Origin: Apostichopus japonicus
Taxonomy: Eukaryota > Echinodermata > Holothuroidea > Aspidochirotida > Stichopodidae
DNA: 64,000 nt
Reading direction: 5' to 3'
Assembly: GCF_037975245.1 (NCBI RefSeq)
Contig: NC_092579.1
Coordinates: 12,262,678-12,326,677, forward strand
A model generated the notes under the pieces. It saw only the letters and a program-made list of their open reading frames with translations, was not told where the DNA came from and searched no databases. Shown in pieces: positions 41,358 through 53,400 of this stretch (position 1 is its first letter; every line of letters starts with the position of its first letter). Both the position numbers and the translations under genes were made by a program.

Positions 41358-43733
41358 TTCATTTATTTGTTTTTTGCACATAAATATTACAATGTGAATG
41401 GAAGTCTTCTGAAAAGCCTATGCTGGCTTAACAAAACAGAAGATTCCCATGAAGAAAATATAGAAAATAGTGAAAATAATGTTAATAACAATACGTATAC
41501 GCTTCAATATGTGAATATGCTGCTATGCGACTATGCAGCTAAATTATGATTAATAAGACATGATAATTTCTTTAGTAAGACATTTACTAAATGTGGAGCT
41601 TGTTTTCTTAGTTTTTAAAGTTATTGACAGTGAATTCCAAATTTTGGTTGCACGGTTTCTGAGGCTTAACATACCAGTGCGTGTTTTATATGATTTATAA
41701 TGTGCGTTGCTAGCCGTTCTGGTGTTATGATTATGGAAATCTGTGTTGCTATTTATAAAATTTCGAAAACTGATTGGCAATGATCCATTCCAAGCCTTGT
41801 ATGTAAATGTTGCAATATTAACTTTTATAATGTCATCTAATTTCAATAAACTGAGTTTCTTAAAGAGGGGGCTTGTATGTTCACGGGTCGCTGCGTGAGA
41901 TATATGACGTATTGCACTCTTTTGAAGTATTTTAAGGTGACTTAAATGAGAAACACTTGTACCAGACCAGAAAATCAAACAGTAATACAGATGTGGTGCT
42001 ATTAAAGTTTGATAAAGCATTCTGAGTATATTCTGGGGGAGGAAATGTTTTAGCTTTGCTAAAATTCCTGCACCTCTTGCAACGCTGTTGCAAACTTTTG
42101 TAATATGGTCACTCCATGGAAGTTTACTATCAATATTAACCCCTAGAAATTTAGTAATTGATACTTGTTTCATTACTTTACCATTATTACGTCATTATTC
42201 CAGTTAAGCGTTCTTCTTCCATTAAATACTATATAGTTAGTTTTGTCTACATTAAGTGATAACTTATTAGCAGCAAACCAGTTAGTAAATTTAGTTAATT
42301 CAGTAGAGACAGTATCATGTATTCTATGTACGTTTTCGAACTCGAAGAAAATATTGGTATCATCAGCAAACAAAATAGTCTTGGCAATTTTTGACACCTG
42401 GCAAATGTCATTGACATATATTATGAACAACAGTGGTCCTAATATTGAGCCCTGTGGAACACCACAACGGGTTACAGCGTGTTCGGATTTAGTGTTTTTA
42501 TATGAAGTATACTGATGTCTATTGGATAAATAGCTGCTCAACCAGTCAAGGGTTGTTCCCCTTACACCATACAAAGATAATTTACTTAGCAAAATGGTAT
42601 GGTCAATAGTATCAAATGCCTTGGAGAGATCAAGGAACACTCCAATACATATTTTGGTATTATCAAGACTAGTACATATTTTTTCAATAGCATTTTCCAA
42701 AGCAAGTTCTGTAGAATGCTTTGGGCGGAAGCCATATTGATCATTGCACAGGATATTAAACTTGGTTAGAAACTTAAAGATACGATTGTACATAAGCCTT
42801 TCAATAATTTTTGAAAAACATGATAATAAAGAAATAGGACGGTAATTTTCATATACATGTTGGTCACCTTTTTTAAAAATTGGTATAACCTTAGCAATCT
42901 TTAGTTTATCTGGAAATGTACCAGAAGTAAAAGATAAATTACAAATATAAGTCAATGGTTTGGCGATAAAGTGAATAACATTTCTTATTATATCTGGTTT
43001 AAAATCGTCATATCCCGCTGCTTTTGTTTGGTTTCAGGCTGGAAATAGCAACTATTGAAAGTTCTTCCTCACTGACAGGATTAATGAACATAGATTGACT
43101 GTTTCTGTTATTATTATGAATAATATATTCTGCTCTACCTTTATTTGTAATATTTCTTGCAAGTGAGGGTCCAATGTTTACAAAATATTTGTTAAAGTAG
43201 CTGGCAATGTCATTCTCGTTGCTAATTTCTTGATCACCAGTTTTAAAAGCAGCAGGATATCCACCTTTTTTCGGTTGGTGTTTAGAACTTCGTTAATTTT
43301 ATTCCAAGTTACACTTATATTATTTCTATTATTTTTGAATTTATCATAGAAATACAATCTTTTAGAAAATCTAATAATATGGTTAAGCTTATTGCGATAA
43401 TGCTTATACGTAGCCTTGTTAACATCAGTAGGTGCTGTTAAATAACTTTTAAAAGAGCTTTGTTCTTTCTTTTGATAGATGTCAACATTCCAGTTGTAAT
43501 CCATGGATGTTTCTTTTTACGTCGTTTCCTTCTGCTTACATAACATATTGGAAAACAATTATTATAGGTATAATTAAAGGATTCAAAGAAAGTGTCGAAA
43601 GCAGCATTAACATCAGTTTGGCTTAAAACATCGTTCCAGTTTTTGTTTTCGATTTCATAGTTAAAACGCCTGATGCTATCTGGTTTATAATTTCGCCTGT
43701 ACATGAAGTTCATTGGTCTGTTATTCTTGGTAG
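41355..43733 (-). mobile_element. CR1/Jockey-type LINE copy D, 5'-truncated, frameshifted
   Basis: Minus-strand relative of the LINE at 14.5-24.5 kb. Frames in order: 43438-43733 (RRKRRKKKHPWITTGMLTSI), 43178-43504, 42173-42955 (PISLLSCFSKIIERLMYNRI, FLDLSKAFDTIDH, GVPQGSILGPLLF, catalytic FADDTN) and 41550-42173 (C-terminal domain ending KCLTKEIIMSY). At least three frame changes and one gap make it a pseudogene. The endonuclease is missing. The 3' UTR has the conserved hairpin (41388-41430) and a GAATGAATAAA-like tail next to (AT)n. Confidence 0.85.
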
Positions 43734-44002
43734 GAATTTGGTTTGATTTGATTTGGTTTATTTTGTTTTTTTCACGTGCAAATATACAAGGTGAAGGAAG
43801 TCTTTTATAAAGCATACAATAGCTTAATAATGTAGAAGACTCCCTGAAGAAAGAAAAGAGAAGAAAAAATTAAAAATCAAATTAAACGTTTCGACAATAA
43901 ATCAATGATATGATATTTTAATTAATATGATTAAGCCATTTACTAAATGTGGAGCTTGTTTTCTTAGTTTTTAAAGTTATTGACAGTGAATTCCAAATTT
44001 TG
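43734..44002 (-). mobile_element. CR1/Jockey-type LINE copy C, 3' fragment
   Basis: About 269 bp containing only the end of ORF2 and the 3' UTR, with the double hairpin (about 43790-43840) and a tail of AAACCAAATC-type repeats. It is very similar to copies B and D at both hairpin and coding end. It lies head-to-tail with copy D, its 3' tail abutting D's 5' truncation point. Its own 5' end stops within the codons for the ORF2 C-terminus. Confidence 0.75.
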
Positions 44003-44028
44003 AATTATTGGTAACTTTAAAAAGAGAG

Positions 44029-44580
44029 ATTGTATAATTGAGGATTAGCTTCAGAAAACTACTCAAACCTATTCTGGCTGAGCTCAGGAAATTGGGTATT
44101 TCTTACCTGAGCTACATTGATAATATTTATATCCAGGCTTTTTTTATTTTCAAAGTATGGAAAGTAAGAATGTTATGTTATCCTTTGTACCAAGTGGTAA
44201 TGAAATTATCTCAGTTCTTGTTTAAAAAGAAAAGAAATGTTTCTGTTGCTCAGCAAGCAAATTAAAAAAGATACAAACTTTGAATTTGTGTTCGTTTGTA
44301 ATCTTTCTGTTCGTATGCGCTTGAACACTGCTTTGAAATCTCAAGTAGTTCCGTTGTGAAGTGTAATGGGGAAGTAGAATCGTTAAATTAAACGAGACCA
44401 TAGGTTGAAGTTTGATTGAGATTCTACTGAGACATTACACGAACGGAGGGATTACTTGCCCTCCCATGTAATGCATTCTCATGCAGGATTATTATCACAT
44501 AATTTTCCCTCCCAGAAGTTCGTGGTGTTCAATCGCATATGGTAACTTTAAAAACTGAAGCTAATCCTCAATTATACAAT
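44029..44580. mobile_element. DIRS-like retroelement remnant with nested inverted repeats
   Basis: A frame from about 44040 reads RISFRKLLKPILAELRKLGI then SYLSYIDNIYIQ, the style of RT from DIRS-type elements (..KLLKP...LR..G....YIDD). The second catalytic aspartate is changed to N. The two ends are a perfect 26-bp inverted repeat (44029-44054 and 44555-44580, containing TAATTGAGGATTAGC). Inside, GTGTAATGGGGAAGTAGAATC (44361-44381) faces GATTCTACTGAGACATTACAC (44420-44440) as an imperfect hairpin. Inverted terminal sequence with such internal pairing suits DIRS elements. This is a relic without recombinase. Confidence 0.45.
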
Positions 44581-46781
44581 CAATACAATTATGCAACAAA
44601 ACAAATTGACTACGAGAAATACAAAGCTCAAAAATTCTCCGATTACGACTGTACCCATTTAAAAACCTAGAAGATGAGTCGAACCAACCTTCATTAAGAG
44701 AATTACAAGGAGCCTTCCTCAGGTCTAAAATTTAGTGGCACGTGGAGGGTGAAAAATCAACAAAGTTTTTCTTTAATCTTGAAATATCAAGGAAAAAAAA
44801 GAAGGTAATGAAACAACTACTTACTGACCAGAGCTTAATCATCACCGATCAACACGAAATTATGAAAGAACAAGTAAAGTTTTATACAAACCTCTACCAA
44901 GCCGGAGAAACCGACAACGAATCGCGGAATCAGATACTTTGTGAACTAAGAAGATTTCTCTCGCCAATGGACGTTGAAGCATGTGAAGCAAATATTTCAT
45001 TAGATGAGTTAAAAGCCGCTCTGTTAGCAATGGAACCGAACAAAAGTCCAGGACTAGATGGACTAACTGCTGAATTTTACAAAGTGTTTTGGCGGGATTT
45101 TATCGATATTTTTACTAGACTCGTTGACATTCATTCCATGACAACGAACTCTTTGAATCCATGAAAATAAGTATACTTACCCTTATACCCAAGAAAGGAG
45201 ATCTTCGTAGTTTAAATAATTGGAGGCCAATAAGCCTCTTAAATGTCGATTACAAAATGATTGCCAAAGCTCTCGCCAAACGAATCACAAGTATCAGTAA
45301 GAATATTATTTCAGAAGATCAAACGTGTTGTATTCCAGGAAGAGATATTTCTGAAAACGTACTTACTATGCAAAATGTAATTGAGTATGTAAATTCATAT
45401 AATAAACCAGGTTTTATTCTTAAAATAGACCAATATAAAGCCTTTGACAGAGTTGACCATAACTACCTCTTCGAAGTCGCTGAAAAATTGGGTTTTGGCC
45501 CTAAGCTCCTAAAATGGATCAAACTGTTTTATACCAATATCGAGGGCCGAATCAAGCACAATGGTTATATATCCAATCTCTTCCCTGTCAAAAGGGGAGT
45601 TCGGCAGGGCTGCCCACTCTCAGCCATGCTCTATGTTCTCTGTGCCGAACCGTTTCTTGAAGCTATAATTAATTGTCCATATATTCATGGTATTAAATTT
45701 TGTGAAGTCGAAACCAAAATTTTTCAGCATGCGGACGACACTACCTTTTTCGTGTCTAGTATCACAAGTATTTATTCTATTTTTAACATCATTAAATTGT
45801 ATGAACGTGCTTCTGGCTCTAGTTGTAATATTGATAAAACTGAATTACTTAGCATTGGGTGCAGCCATGTTAATCCCAGCAATTTCGACTTCCCTGTGAG
45901 GAAAGATTTCATTACAGTATTAGGTGTTGCTATTGGTAACGATAAAATATCAATCGAAAAAGAAAATTGGGAGAAAAAAGTTACCTCCTGCCGTAAATTA
46001 CTAAATACCTGGAAAGGTAGAAAATTATCTTTTAAGGGTAAATCTCTCATTATAAATTCGCTCATCGTAACTCGCTTAGTATATTTGACCACTGTTTTAC
46101 CAGTCCCTGATTGGGTTATCACCACATTACGTCAGAGTGTAGTCGATTTTATCTGGAGAGGTAAAAAACCTTCTATTAAGTATCTTAACTTGCTTTTACC
46201 AATCGACAGAGGGGGATTCAGTTTGAGCGACATTGAATTAACAAGAGATGCTCTTAGAGTTAAATTTTGTAGTAAGATATTAAGCAATAACATTAATATT
46301 AAATTACAAAAATTAATGTTGTATTTTTGAATACGTATGAAGATATGAGCCTTGGGCGTGGTATCTTTCAAATTACTCCTAACCGCAAGTCTGTTCATAA
46401 GCTAAGCCCGTATTACTGTGAACTCATGTTAGCATGGGATCGGCTAATTCAAGGCCGTTTCTGGCTACCAGAGACCAGAGAAGACATCCTCAATCAACCT
46501 ATCTTTAGTAATACCCTGATTGTTGACAATGATAGTCAAACACTTTTTAATCGTCACTTCATTAAAGGTGGTATCGTTTCTGTAAGTGTTCTGATGTATG
46601 AGATTATACCCACTTCTCTGCCAGCCAAGGCCGTGCATGAGTGCATTGAGCTTGCTAATCCTGATAATCCCCTTACAGTAACCGATGTTCAGAATTATAT
46701 CGATGTCATTCTCCACGCCTTCCCCTCTGACTGGTTAGGTGATATATTTTCTTCTGATGCAATTGTATCTACGCAAATTGA
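44581..46781 (+). pseudogene. L1/Tx1-type LINE ORF2, 5' part (reverse transcriptase)
   Basis: Frames include EGEKSTKFFFNLE, NKSPGLDGLTAEFYKVFW (44742-45164), then LIPKKGDLRSLNNWRPISLL, FILKIDQYKAFDRVDHNYLF, GVRQGCPLSAMLYVLCAEPF and HADDTTFF (45161-46330), then a third frame, 46327-46781 (LPAKAVHECIEL). Motif order and the DQ.KAFDRV box place it in the L1/Tx1 group. The usual Y before ADD is H. Stops near 44669 and 44730 and frameshifts near 45145 and 46325 inactivate it. The endonuclease is absent (5' truncation). The coding sequence is interrupted at 46781 by LINE copy B and resumes at 49084. Confidence 0.85.
46774..46781. repeat. Target-site duplication CAAATTGA, left copy
   Basis: CAAATTGA at 46774-46781 and again at 49076-49083 flanks LINE copy B. 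Reading the host LINE across the insertion with one copy removed keeps its ORF2 frame, confirming the boundaries. Confidence 0.8.
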
Positions 46782-49075
46782 TTTGGTTTGGTTTGATTTG
46801 GTTTATTTTGTTTTTTCACGTGCAAATATACAAGGTGAAAGGAAGTCTTCTAAAAAGCATACAATAGCTTAACAATGTAGAAGACTCCCTGAAGAAAGAA
46901 AAGAGAAGAAAAAATTAAAGATCAAATTAAACGTTTCGACAATAAATCAATTATATGATATTTTAATTAATATGATGCAATTCTTTCTTTAATATAACAT
47001 TTTCTAAATGTCTTACACGATAATTTATTTTTAATAATGTCAGTAATAGAATTCCAGGTCTTTATTGCTCGATTTCTGAGGCTTAACATTCCTGTTGAGG
47101 TATTCGTGTTGTGATAATGCGCATGATTTGCATGTCTTGTGTTGTGGTGATGTATATCCGAATTACTGATTAAATAATTATGAAATGCATTAGGTAGGAG
47201 TCCATTCCAAGCCTTATAAGTGAAGGTGGCAAGATTTACACGTATTATGTCATTAATTTTCAATACATTCAGATCCTTGAATAGAAGGTTGGTGTGATCA
47301 CGTGGTGCAGCATGTGATATGTGGCGGACAGCTTTCTTTTGTAATATAATAAGTGGCTTAAGATTAGTATCACGTGTACCAGACCAAATTATCGAGCAAT
47401 AAGAAAAATGTGGGACCACTAAAGTTTGATAAAGGGTCTTTAATATGTGTTGTGGCAGGTAGTGTTTCAATTTCGATAATATTCCTATATTCTTTGCAAC
47501 TTTCCTGCATACTATGGAAATATGATCACCCCATGAAAGTTTATGATCAATATGTACACCTAAGAATTTATTAGAAAATACCTCTTTGAGAATTTTACCT
47601 CCCATAAAAATATCTTTATCCCAGCTAAAATTTCGGGATGTGTTAAAAACGATATAATTCGTTTTGCCAATGTTAAGCGATAGCTTATTAGAGGCAAACC
47701 AGTCGTTAAATTTATTTAATTCAGAAGACACTTTAATATGAAATAAATTTTCATTTTCATTTGATTCGAAAAAAATATTTGTGTCGTCGGCAAATAACGC
47801 AATGTTTGCGATTTCTGATACGTGGCAGATGTCATTGACATATATAATAAACAGTAAAGGGCCTAGAATTGAGCCTTGTGGAACACCACATTGAATTTCT
47901 GCAAGATGAGAATGAGTGTTTTTGTAAGAGATATATTGATGCCGATTAGATATATAACTATCGATCCAGTTCAGCGTCGTTCCTCTGATGCCATAATGTT
48001 GTAATTTACTAAGTAGAATGGTATGATCAATAGTGTCGAACGCTTTGGAAAGATCTAGGAACACACCCAAGCAAGATCTATTATTATCAAGACTGCTGTA
48101 CAATTTGTCAACGGCATCTGCCAGTGCAAGTTCAGTAGAATGATGTGGTCGAAAGCCATATTGTTGGTTGCATAGAATGTCATATTTGTTAAGAAAATTA
48201 AAAATTCGATTAAACATAAGTCTTTCAATGATTTTCGAGAAACATGAAAGCAAATGAAATGGGTCTATAGTTTTCGTATAAATCTGCGTCGCCCTTTTTA
48301 AAAATCGGAATAACCTTTGCAATTTTCAACGAATCTGGAAATGTTCCAGTATTAAAAGATAAGTTACAAATATGAGTCAAAGGCTTAGTAATTAAAGGAA
48401 TAATGTGTTTAATGATACCTGGCTTAAAATCATCATATCCTGCTGCTTTATTAGGTTTTAGACAAGCAGTCGCAACGTTAAGGAGTTCCTCCTCACATAC
48501 AGGAAATGTAAAAATCGAATTGTTGTGACTAGTTTTATGCATAAACTCGTTATGCGTCCCTTTGCTCGTAATCTTGTCTGCCAATGAAGGACCAAGATTG
48601 ATAAAGAAGTCATTGAAGTCGTTTGCAATATCGATGTCATTGGTAATCTCTTGATCGCCATTTTTGAAAGAAGCAGGATATGTTGATTTTTTGCGGTCAT
48701 TATGAAGAATTTCATTAATGATATTCCAGGTATTCTTCGAATTATTTCTAGCATCATAAAACTTGTTATTAAAATATAATCTCTTAGAGAATCTAATAAC
48801 ATGATTAAGCTTATTACGATAGGTATTATAAGAAGTCTTATTACTTTCTGTCGAATTCTTAATGTAACGTTTGAACAATTTATTTTTCCTTTGAATAGAG
48901 GTTAGTATACCCCTTGTGATCCAATGATGTTTCTTTTTACCTCTTTTAGTTATTTTACGGTATGGAAAGCAATCATTATAAGTTGAATCTACAGCATTGT
49001 AAAATATATCATAAGCAACATTGACGTCATGTTTATCGAGGACATCGTCCCAATTGTTTTCTTTGATGCTTGATA
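46782..49075 (-). mobile_element. CR1/Jockey-type LINE copy B, nested in the L1/Tx1-type LINE
   Basis: 5'-truncated minus-strand LINE of about 2.3 kb. ORF2 frames: 48225-48878 (YRNKLNHVIRFSKRLYFNNK and KIAKVIPIFKKGD) and 46967-48322 (YGFRPHHSTELALADAVDKL, FLDLSKAFDTIDH, GVPQGSILGPLLF, catalytic FADDTN, C-terminal KTFRKCYIKERIASY), with frameshifts near 48270 and 48890. The 3' UTR has the double hairpin (about 46835-46890) and an AAACCAAATCAAACC-type tail. The 8-bp target duplication CAAATTGA flanks it. It is younger than the L1/Tx1-type copy it interrupts. Confidence 0.9.
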
Positions 49076-50080
49076 CAAATTGACTATATTTCTACTGCAA
49101 AATTTCAAAATGGCAAAAACATTATAGATGCCTCCTCAGTTTCGTGCAGAATAGCTTCACGCCTTTTGCGTGACAATCTTAACACATCGCCCAAGGGCGA
49201 AGAATACTGGAAGCAGCATTTTCCCAGTCTTGATTTTTCTAATAGATGGAGTAACATATATCGTTCTCCAAAGTGTTTCTTTGACGCCGATATCGACTTC
49301 AAAGTATTACATAATATTCTTTACACTAACGACAAATTGTACAAGTTTGGATTAACCGATTCTCCTTACTGCACCTTTTGCAAAACCACGCACGAAAGTA
49401 TTATTCATCTTTTTATTGAGTGTTCTGAAGTCGAAAATTTATGGCACTTTTTGGTTAATAAGTTGAATACTTTACATCCGGTAGTTAATTTTATTGAATG
49501 GAAGGGGTTGTCCCTTCTGGGTCTTGGCCGTAAAAACAACTGTATTGTAGGAATTTTGTGTGACTTCATCTTCAATATATATAAGTGTACAATTTGGAAT
49601 TGCAGAATATCTCGCCTCAATAATAACTATCTTTGTAATATTGAAAAAGTTTTTCACAATGTACTCAAGAAGAAAATTCGGTTACTTTTTGATGTGTACT
49701 ATCACAAAAACAATACCTCACGGTTTTTTAATATATTTACACAGAACGATATTGTGCTCTCTAAGAAAGAATCGAACAGCTATACTTACCATCTGGATAG
49801 AGGTTAATTTGTATACAGTACGTGTTGACGTAATCAGGGTCTGGTCTTTTGACTTTGCTTTAGACATTGTTGTCTTTTGTATATAATTTCTTATGTGTGT
49901 GGTGCTTAGTATTTTAGTTTTCTCTTAACCTAAACATGAGTAAAGGTTAAGGTAATTATTATTTAATGTTCTAGTTAAAACAAATCATACTTAAGTTTTA
50001 ATTCTGTAAAAAATACCCTTGTAAATAATATTGTCAATGGGTGAGCCAGTAGGCTCATCTCCCAATAAAGGAGGGAAAAA
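49076..50080 (+). pseudogene. L1/Tx1-type LINE ORF2 C-terminal part and 3' end
   Basis: The frame 49070-49807 continues the ORF2 interrupted at 46781. It has FKVLHNILYTNDKLYKFGL, CTFCKTTHESIIHLFIEC (the C-x2-C...H...C zinc-binding module at the end of L1-type ORF2), FINLWHFLV-like ENLWHFLVNKLN, and a stop at 49805-49807. The 3' UTR contains a small hairpin, GAGCCAGTAGGCTC (50043-50056). It ends AATAAAGGAGGGAAAAAA at about 50080, where satellite sequence begins at once. Confidence 0.85.
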
Positions 50081-50400
50081 ATGGCGTGGCGCACTCTACG
50101 AGCTGATGATCGAGACTCTCTTTTGCATCCGTGGTTCGGACCCCGGTGGTGACGTCTTTTGCCGATCTTTTACAGCAAGTGCCTACACGGGGAGCTGTAA
50201 GTATTAGTTAATCCAGCTAATATCTCAGTCCATACAGTGGCGCGATGGCTTGGCGCACTGTACGAGCTGATGATCGAGACTCGCTTTTGCATCCGTGGTT
50301 CGAAACCCGGTGATGACGTCTTTTGCCGATCTTTTACAGCAAGTGCCTACACGGGGAGCTGTAAGTATTAGTTAATCCAGCTAATATCTCAGTCCATACA

Positions 50401-53400
50401 GTGGCGCGATGGCTTGGCGCACTGTACGAGCTGATGATCGAGACTCTCTTTTGCATCCGTGGTTCGAAACCCCGGTGATGACGTCTTTTACAGCAAGTGC
50501 CTACACGGGGAGCTGTAAGTATTAGTTAATCCACCTAATAACTCAGTCCATACAGTGGCGCGATGGCTTGGCGCACTGTACGAGCTGATGATCGAGACTC
50601 TCTTTTGCATCCGTGGTTCGAACCCCGGTGATGACGTCTTTTACAGCAAGTGCCTACACGGGGAGCTGTAAGTATTAGTTAATCCACCTAATATCTCAGT
50701 CCATACAGTGGCGCGATGGCTTGGCGCACTGTACGAGCTGATGATCGAGACTCTCTTTTGCATCCGTGGTTCGAACCCCGGTAATGACGTCTTTTGCCGA
50801 TCTTTTACAGCAAGTGCCTACACGGGGAGCTGTAAGTATTAGTTAATCCAGCTAATATCTCAGTCCATACAGTGGCGCGATGGCTTGGCGCACTGTACGA
50901 GCTGATGATCGAGACTCTCTTTTGCATCCGTGGTTCGAAACCCCGGTGATGACGTCTTTTACAGCAAGTGCCTACACGGGGAGCTGTAAGTATTAGTTAA
51001 TCCAGCTAATATCTCAGTCCATACAGTGGCGCGATGGCTTGGCGCACTGTACGAGCTGATGATCGAGACTCTCTTTTGCATCCGTGGTTCGAAACCCGGT
51101 GATGACGTCTTTTGCCGATCTTTTACAGCAACTGCCTACACGGGGAGCTGTAAGTATTAGTTAATCCAGCTAATATCTCAGTCCATACAGTGGCGCGATG
51201 GCTTGGCGCACTGTACGAGCTGATGATCGAGACTCTCTTTTGCATCCGTGGTCCGAACCCCGGTGATGACGTCTATTGCCGATCTTTTACAGCAAGTGCC
51301 TACACGGGGAGCTGTAAGTATTAGTTAATCCACCTAATATCTCAGTCCATACAGTGGCGCGATGGCTTGGCGCACTGTACGAGCTGATGATCGAGACTCT
51401 CTTTTGCATCCGTGGTTCGAACCCCGGTGATGACGTCTTTTACAGCAAGTGCCTACACGGGGAGCTGTAAGTATTAGTTAATCCACCTAATATCTCAGTC
51501 CATACAGTGGCGCGATGGCTTGGCGCACTGTACGAGCTGATGATCGAGACTCTCTTTTGCATCCGTGGTTCGAACCCCGGTGATGACGTCTTTTACAGCA
51601 AGTGCCTACACGGGGAGCTGTAAGTATTAGTTAATCCAGCTAATATCTCAGTCCATACAGTGGCGCGATGGCTTGGCGCACTGTACGAGCTGATGATCGA
51701 GACTCTCTTTTGCATCCGTGGTCCGAACCCCGGTGATGACGTCTATTGCCGATCTTTTACAGCAAGTGCCTACACGGGGAGCTGTAAGTATTAGTTAATC
51801 CACCTAATATCTCAGTCCATACAGTGGCGCGATTGCTTGGCGCACTGTACGAGCTGATGATCGAGACTCTCTTTTGCATCCGTGGTTCGAACCCCGGTGA
51901 TGACGTCTTTTACAGCAAGTGCCTACACGGGGAGCTGTAAGTATTAGTTAATCCACCTAATATCTCAGTCCATACAGTGGCGCGATGGCTTGGCGCACTG
52001 TACGAGCTGATGATCGAGACTCTCTTTTGCATCCGTGGTTCGAACCCCGGTGATGACGTCTATTGCCGATCTTTTACAGCAAGTGCCTACACAGGGAGCT
52101 GTAAGTATTAGTTAATCCACCTAATATCTCAGTCCATACAGTGGCGCGATGGCTTGGCGCACTGTACGAGCTGATGATCGAGACTCTCTTTTGCATCCGT
52201 GGTTCGAACCCCGGTGATGACGTCTTTTGCCGATCTTTTACAGCAAGTGCCTACACGGGGAGCTGTAAGTATTAGTTAATCCAGCTAATATCTCAGTCCA
52301 TACAGTGGCGCGATGGCTTGGCGCACTGTACGAGCTGATGATCGAGACTCTCTTTTGCATCCGTGGTTCGAACCCCGGTGGTGACGTCTTTTACAGCAAG
52401 TGCCTACACGGGGAGCTGTAAGTATTAGTTAATCCAGCTAATATCTCAGTCCATACAGTGGCGCGATGGCTTGGCGCACTGTACGAGCTGATGATCGAGA
52501 CTCTCTTTTGCATCCGTGGTTCGAACCCCGGTGATGACGTCTTTTGCCGATCTTTTACAGCAAGTGCCTACACGGGGAGCTGTAAGTATTAGTTAATCCA
52601 GCTAATATCTCAGTCCATACAGTGGCGCGATGGCTTGGCGCACTGTACGAGCTGATGATCGAGACTCTCTTTTGCATCCGTGGTTCGAACCCCGGTGATG
52701 ACGTCTTTTGCCGATCTTTTACAGCAAGTGCCTACACGGGGAGCTGTAAGTATTAGTTAATCCAGCTAATATCTCAGTCCATACAGTGGCGCGATGGCTT
52801 GGCGCACTGTACGAGCTGATGATCGAGACTCTCTTTTGCATCCGTGGTTCGAAACCCGGTGATGACGTCTTTTGCCGATCTTTTACAGCAAGTGCCTACA
52901 CGGGGAGCTGTAAGTATTAGTTAATCCACCTAATATCTCAGACCATACAGTGGCGCGATGGCTTGGCGCACTGTACGAGCTGATGATCGAGACTCTCTTT
53001 TGCATCCGTGGTTCGAACCCCGGTGATGACGTCTTTTACAGCAAGTGCCTACACGGGGAGCTGTAAGTATTAGTTAATCCACCTAATATCTCAGTCCATA
53101 CAGTGGCGCGATGGCTTGGCGCACTGTACGAGCTGATGATCGAGACTCTCTTTTGCATCCGTGGTTCGAACCCCGGTGATGACGTCTTTTGCCGATCTTT
53201 TACAGCAAGTGCCTACACGGGGAGCTGTAAGTATTAGTTAATCCAGCTAATATCTCAGTCCATACAGTGGCGCGATGGCTTGGCGCACTGTACGAGCTGA
53301 TGATCGAGACTCTCTTTTGCATCCGTGGTTCGAACCCCGGTGGTGACGTCTTTTACAGCAAGTGCCTACACGGGGAGCTGTAAGTATTAGTTAATCCAGC

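Noticed and set aside
50556-50640. Functional tRNA gene in the satellite
   Set aside because: The A and B boxes are present, but the T-stem has mismatches, the anticodon arm is not canonical and the acceptor stem is not evident. Called tRNA-like only.
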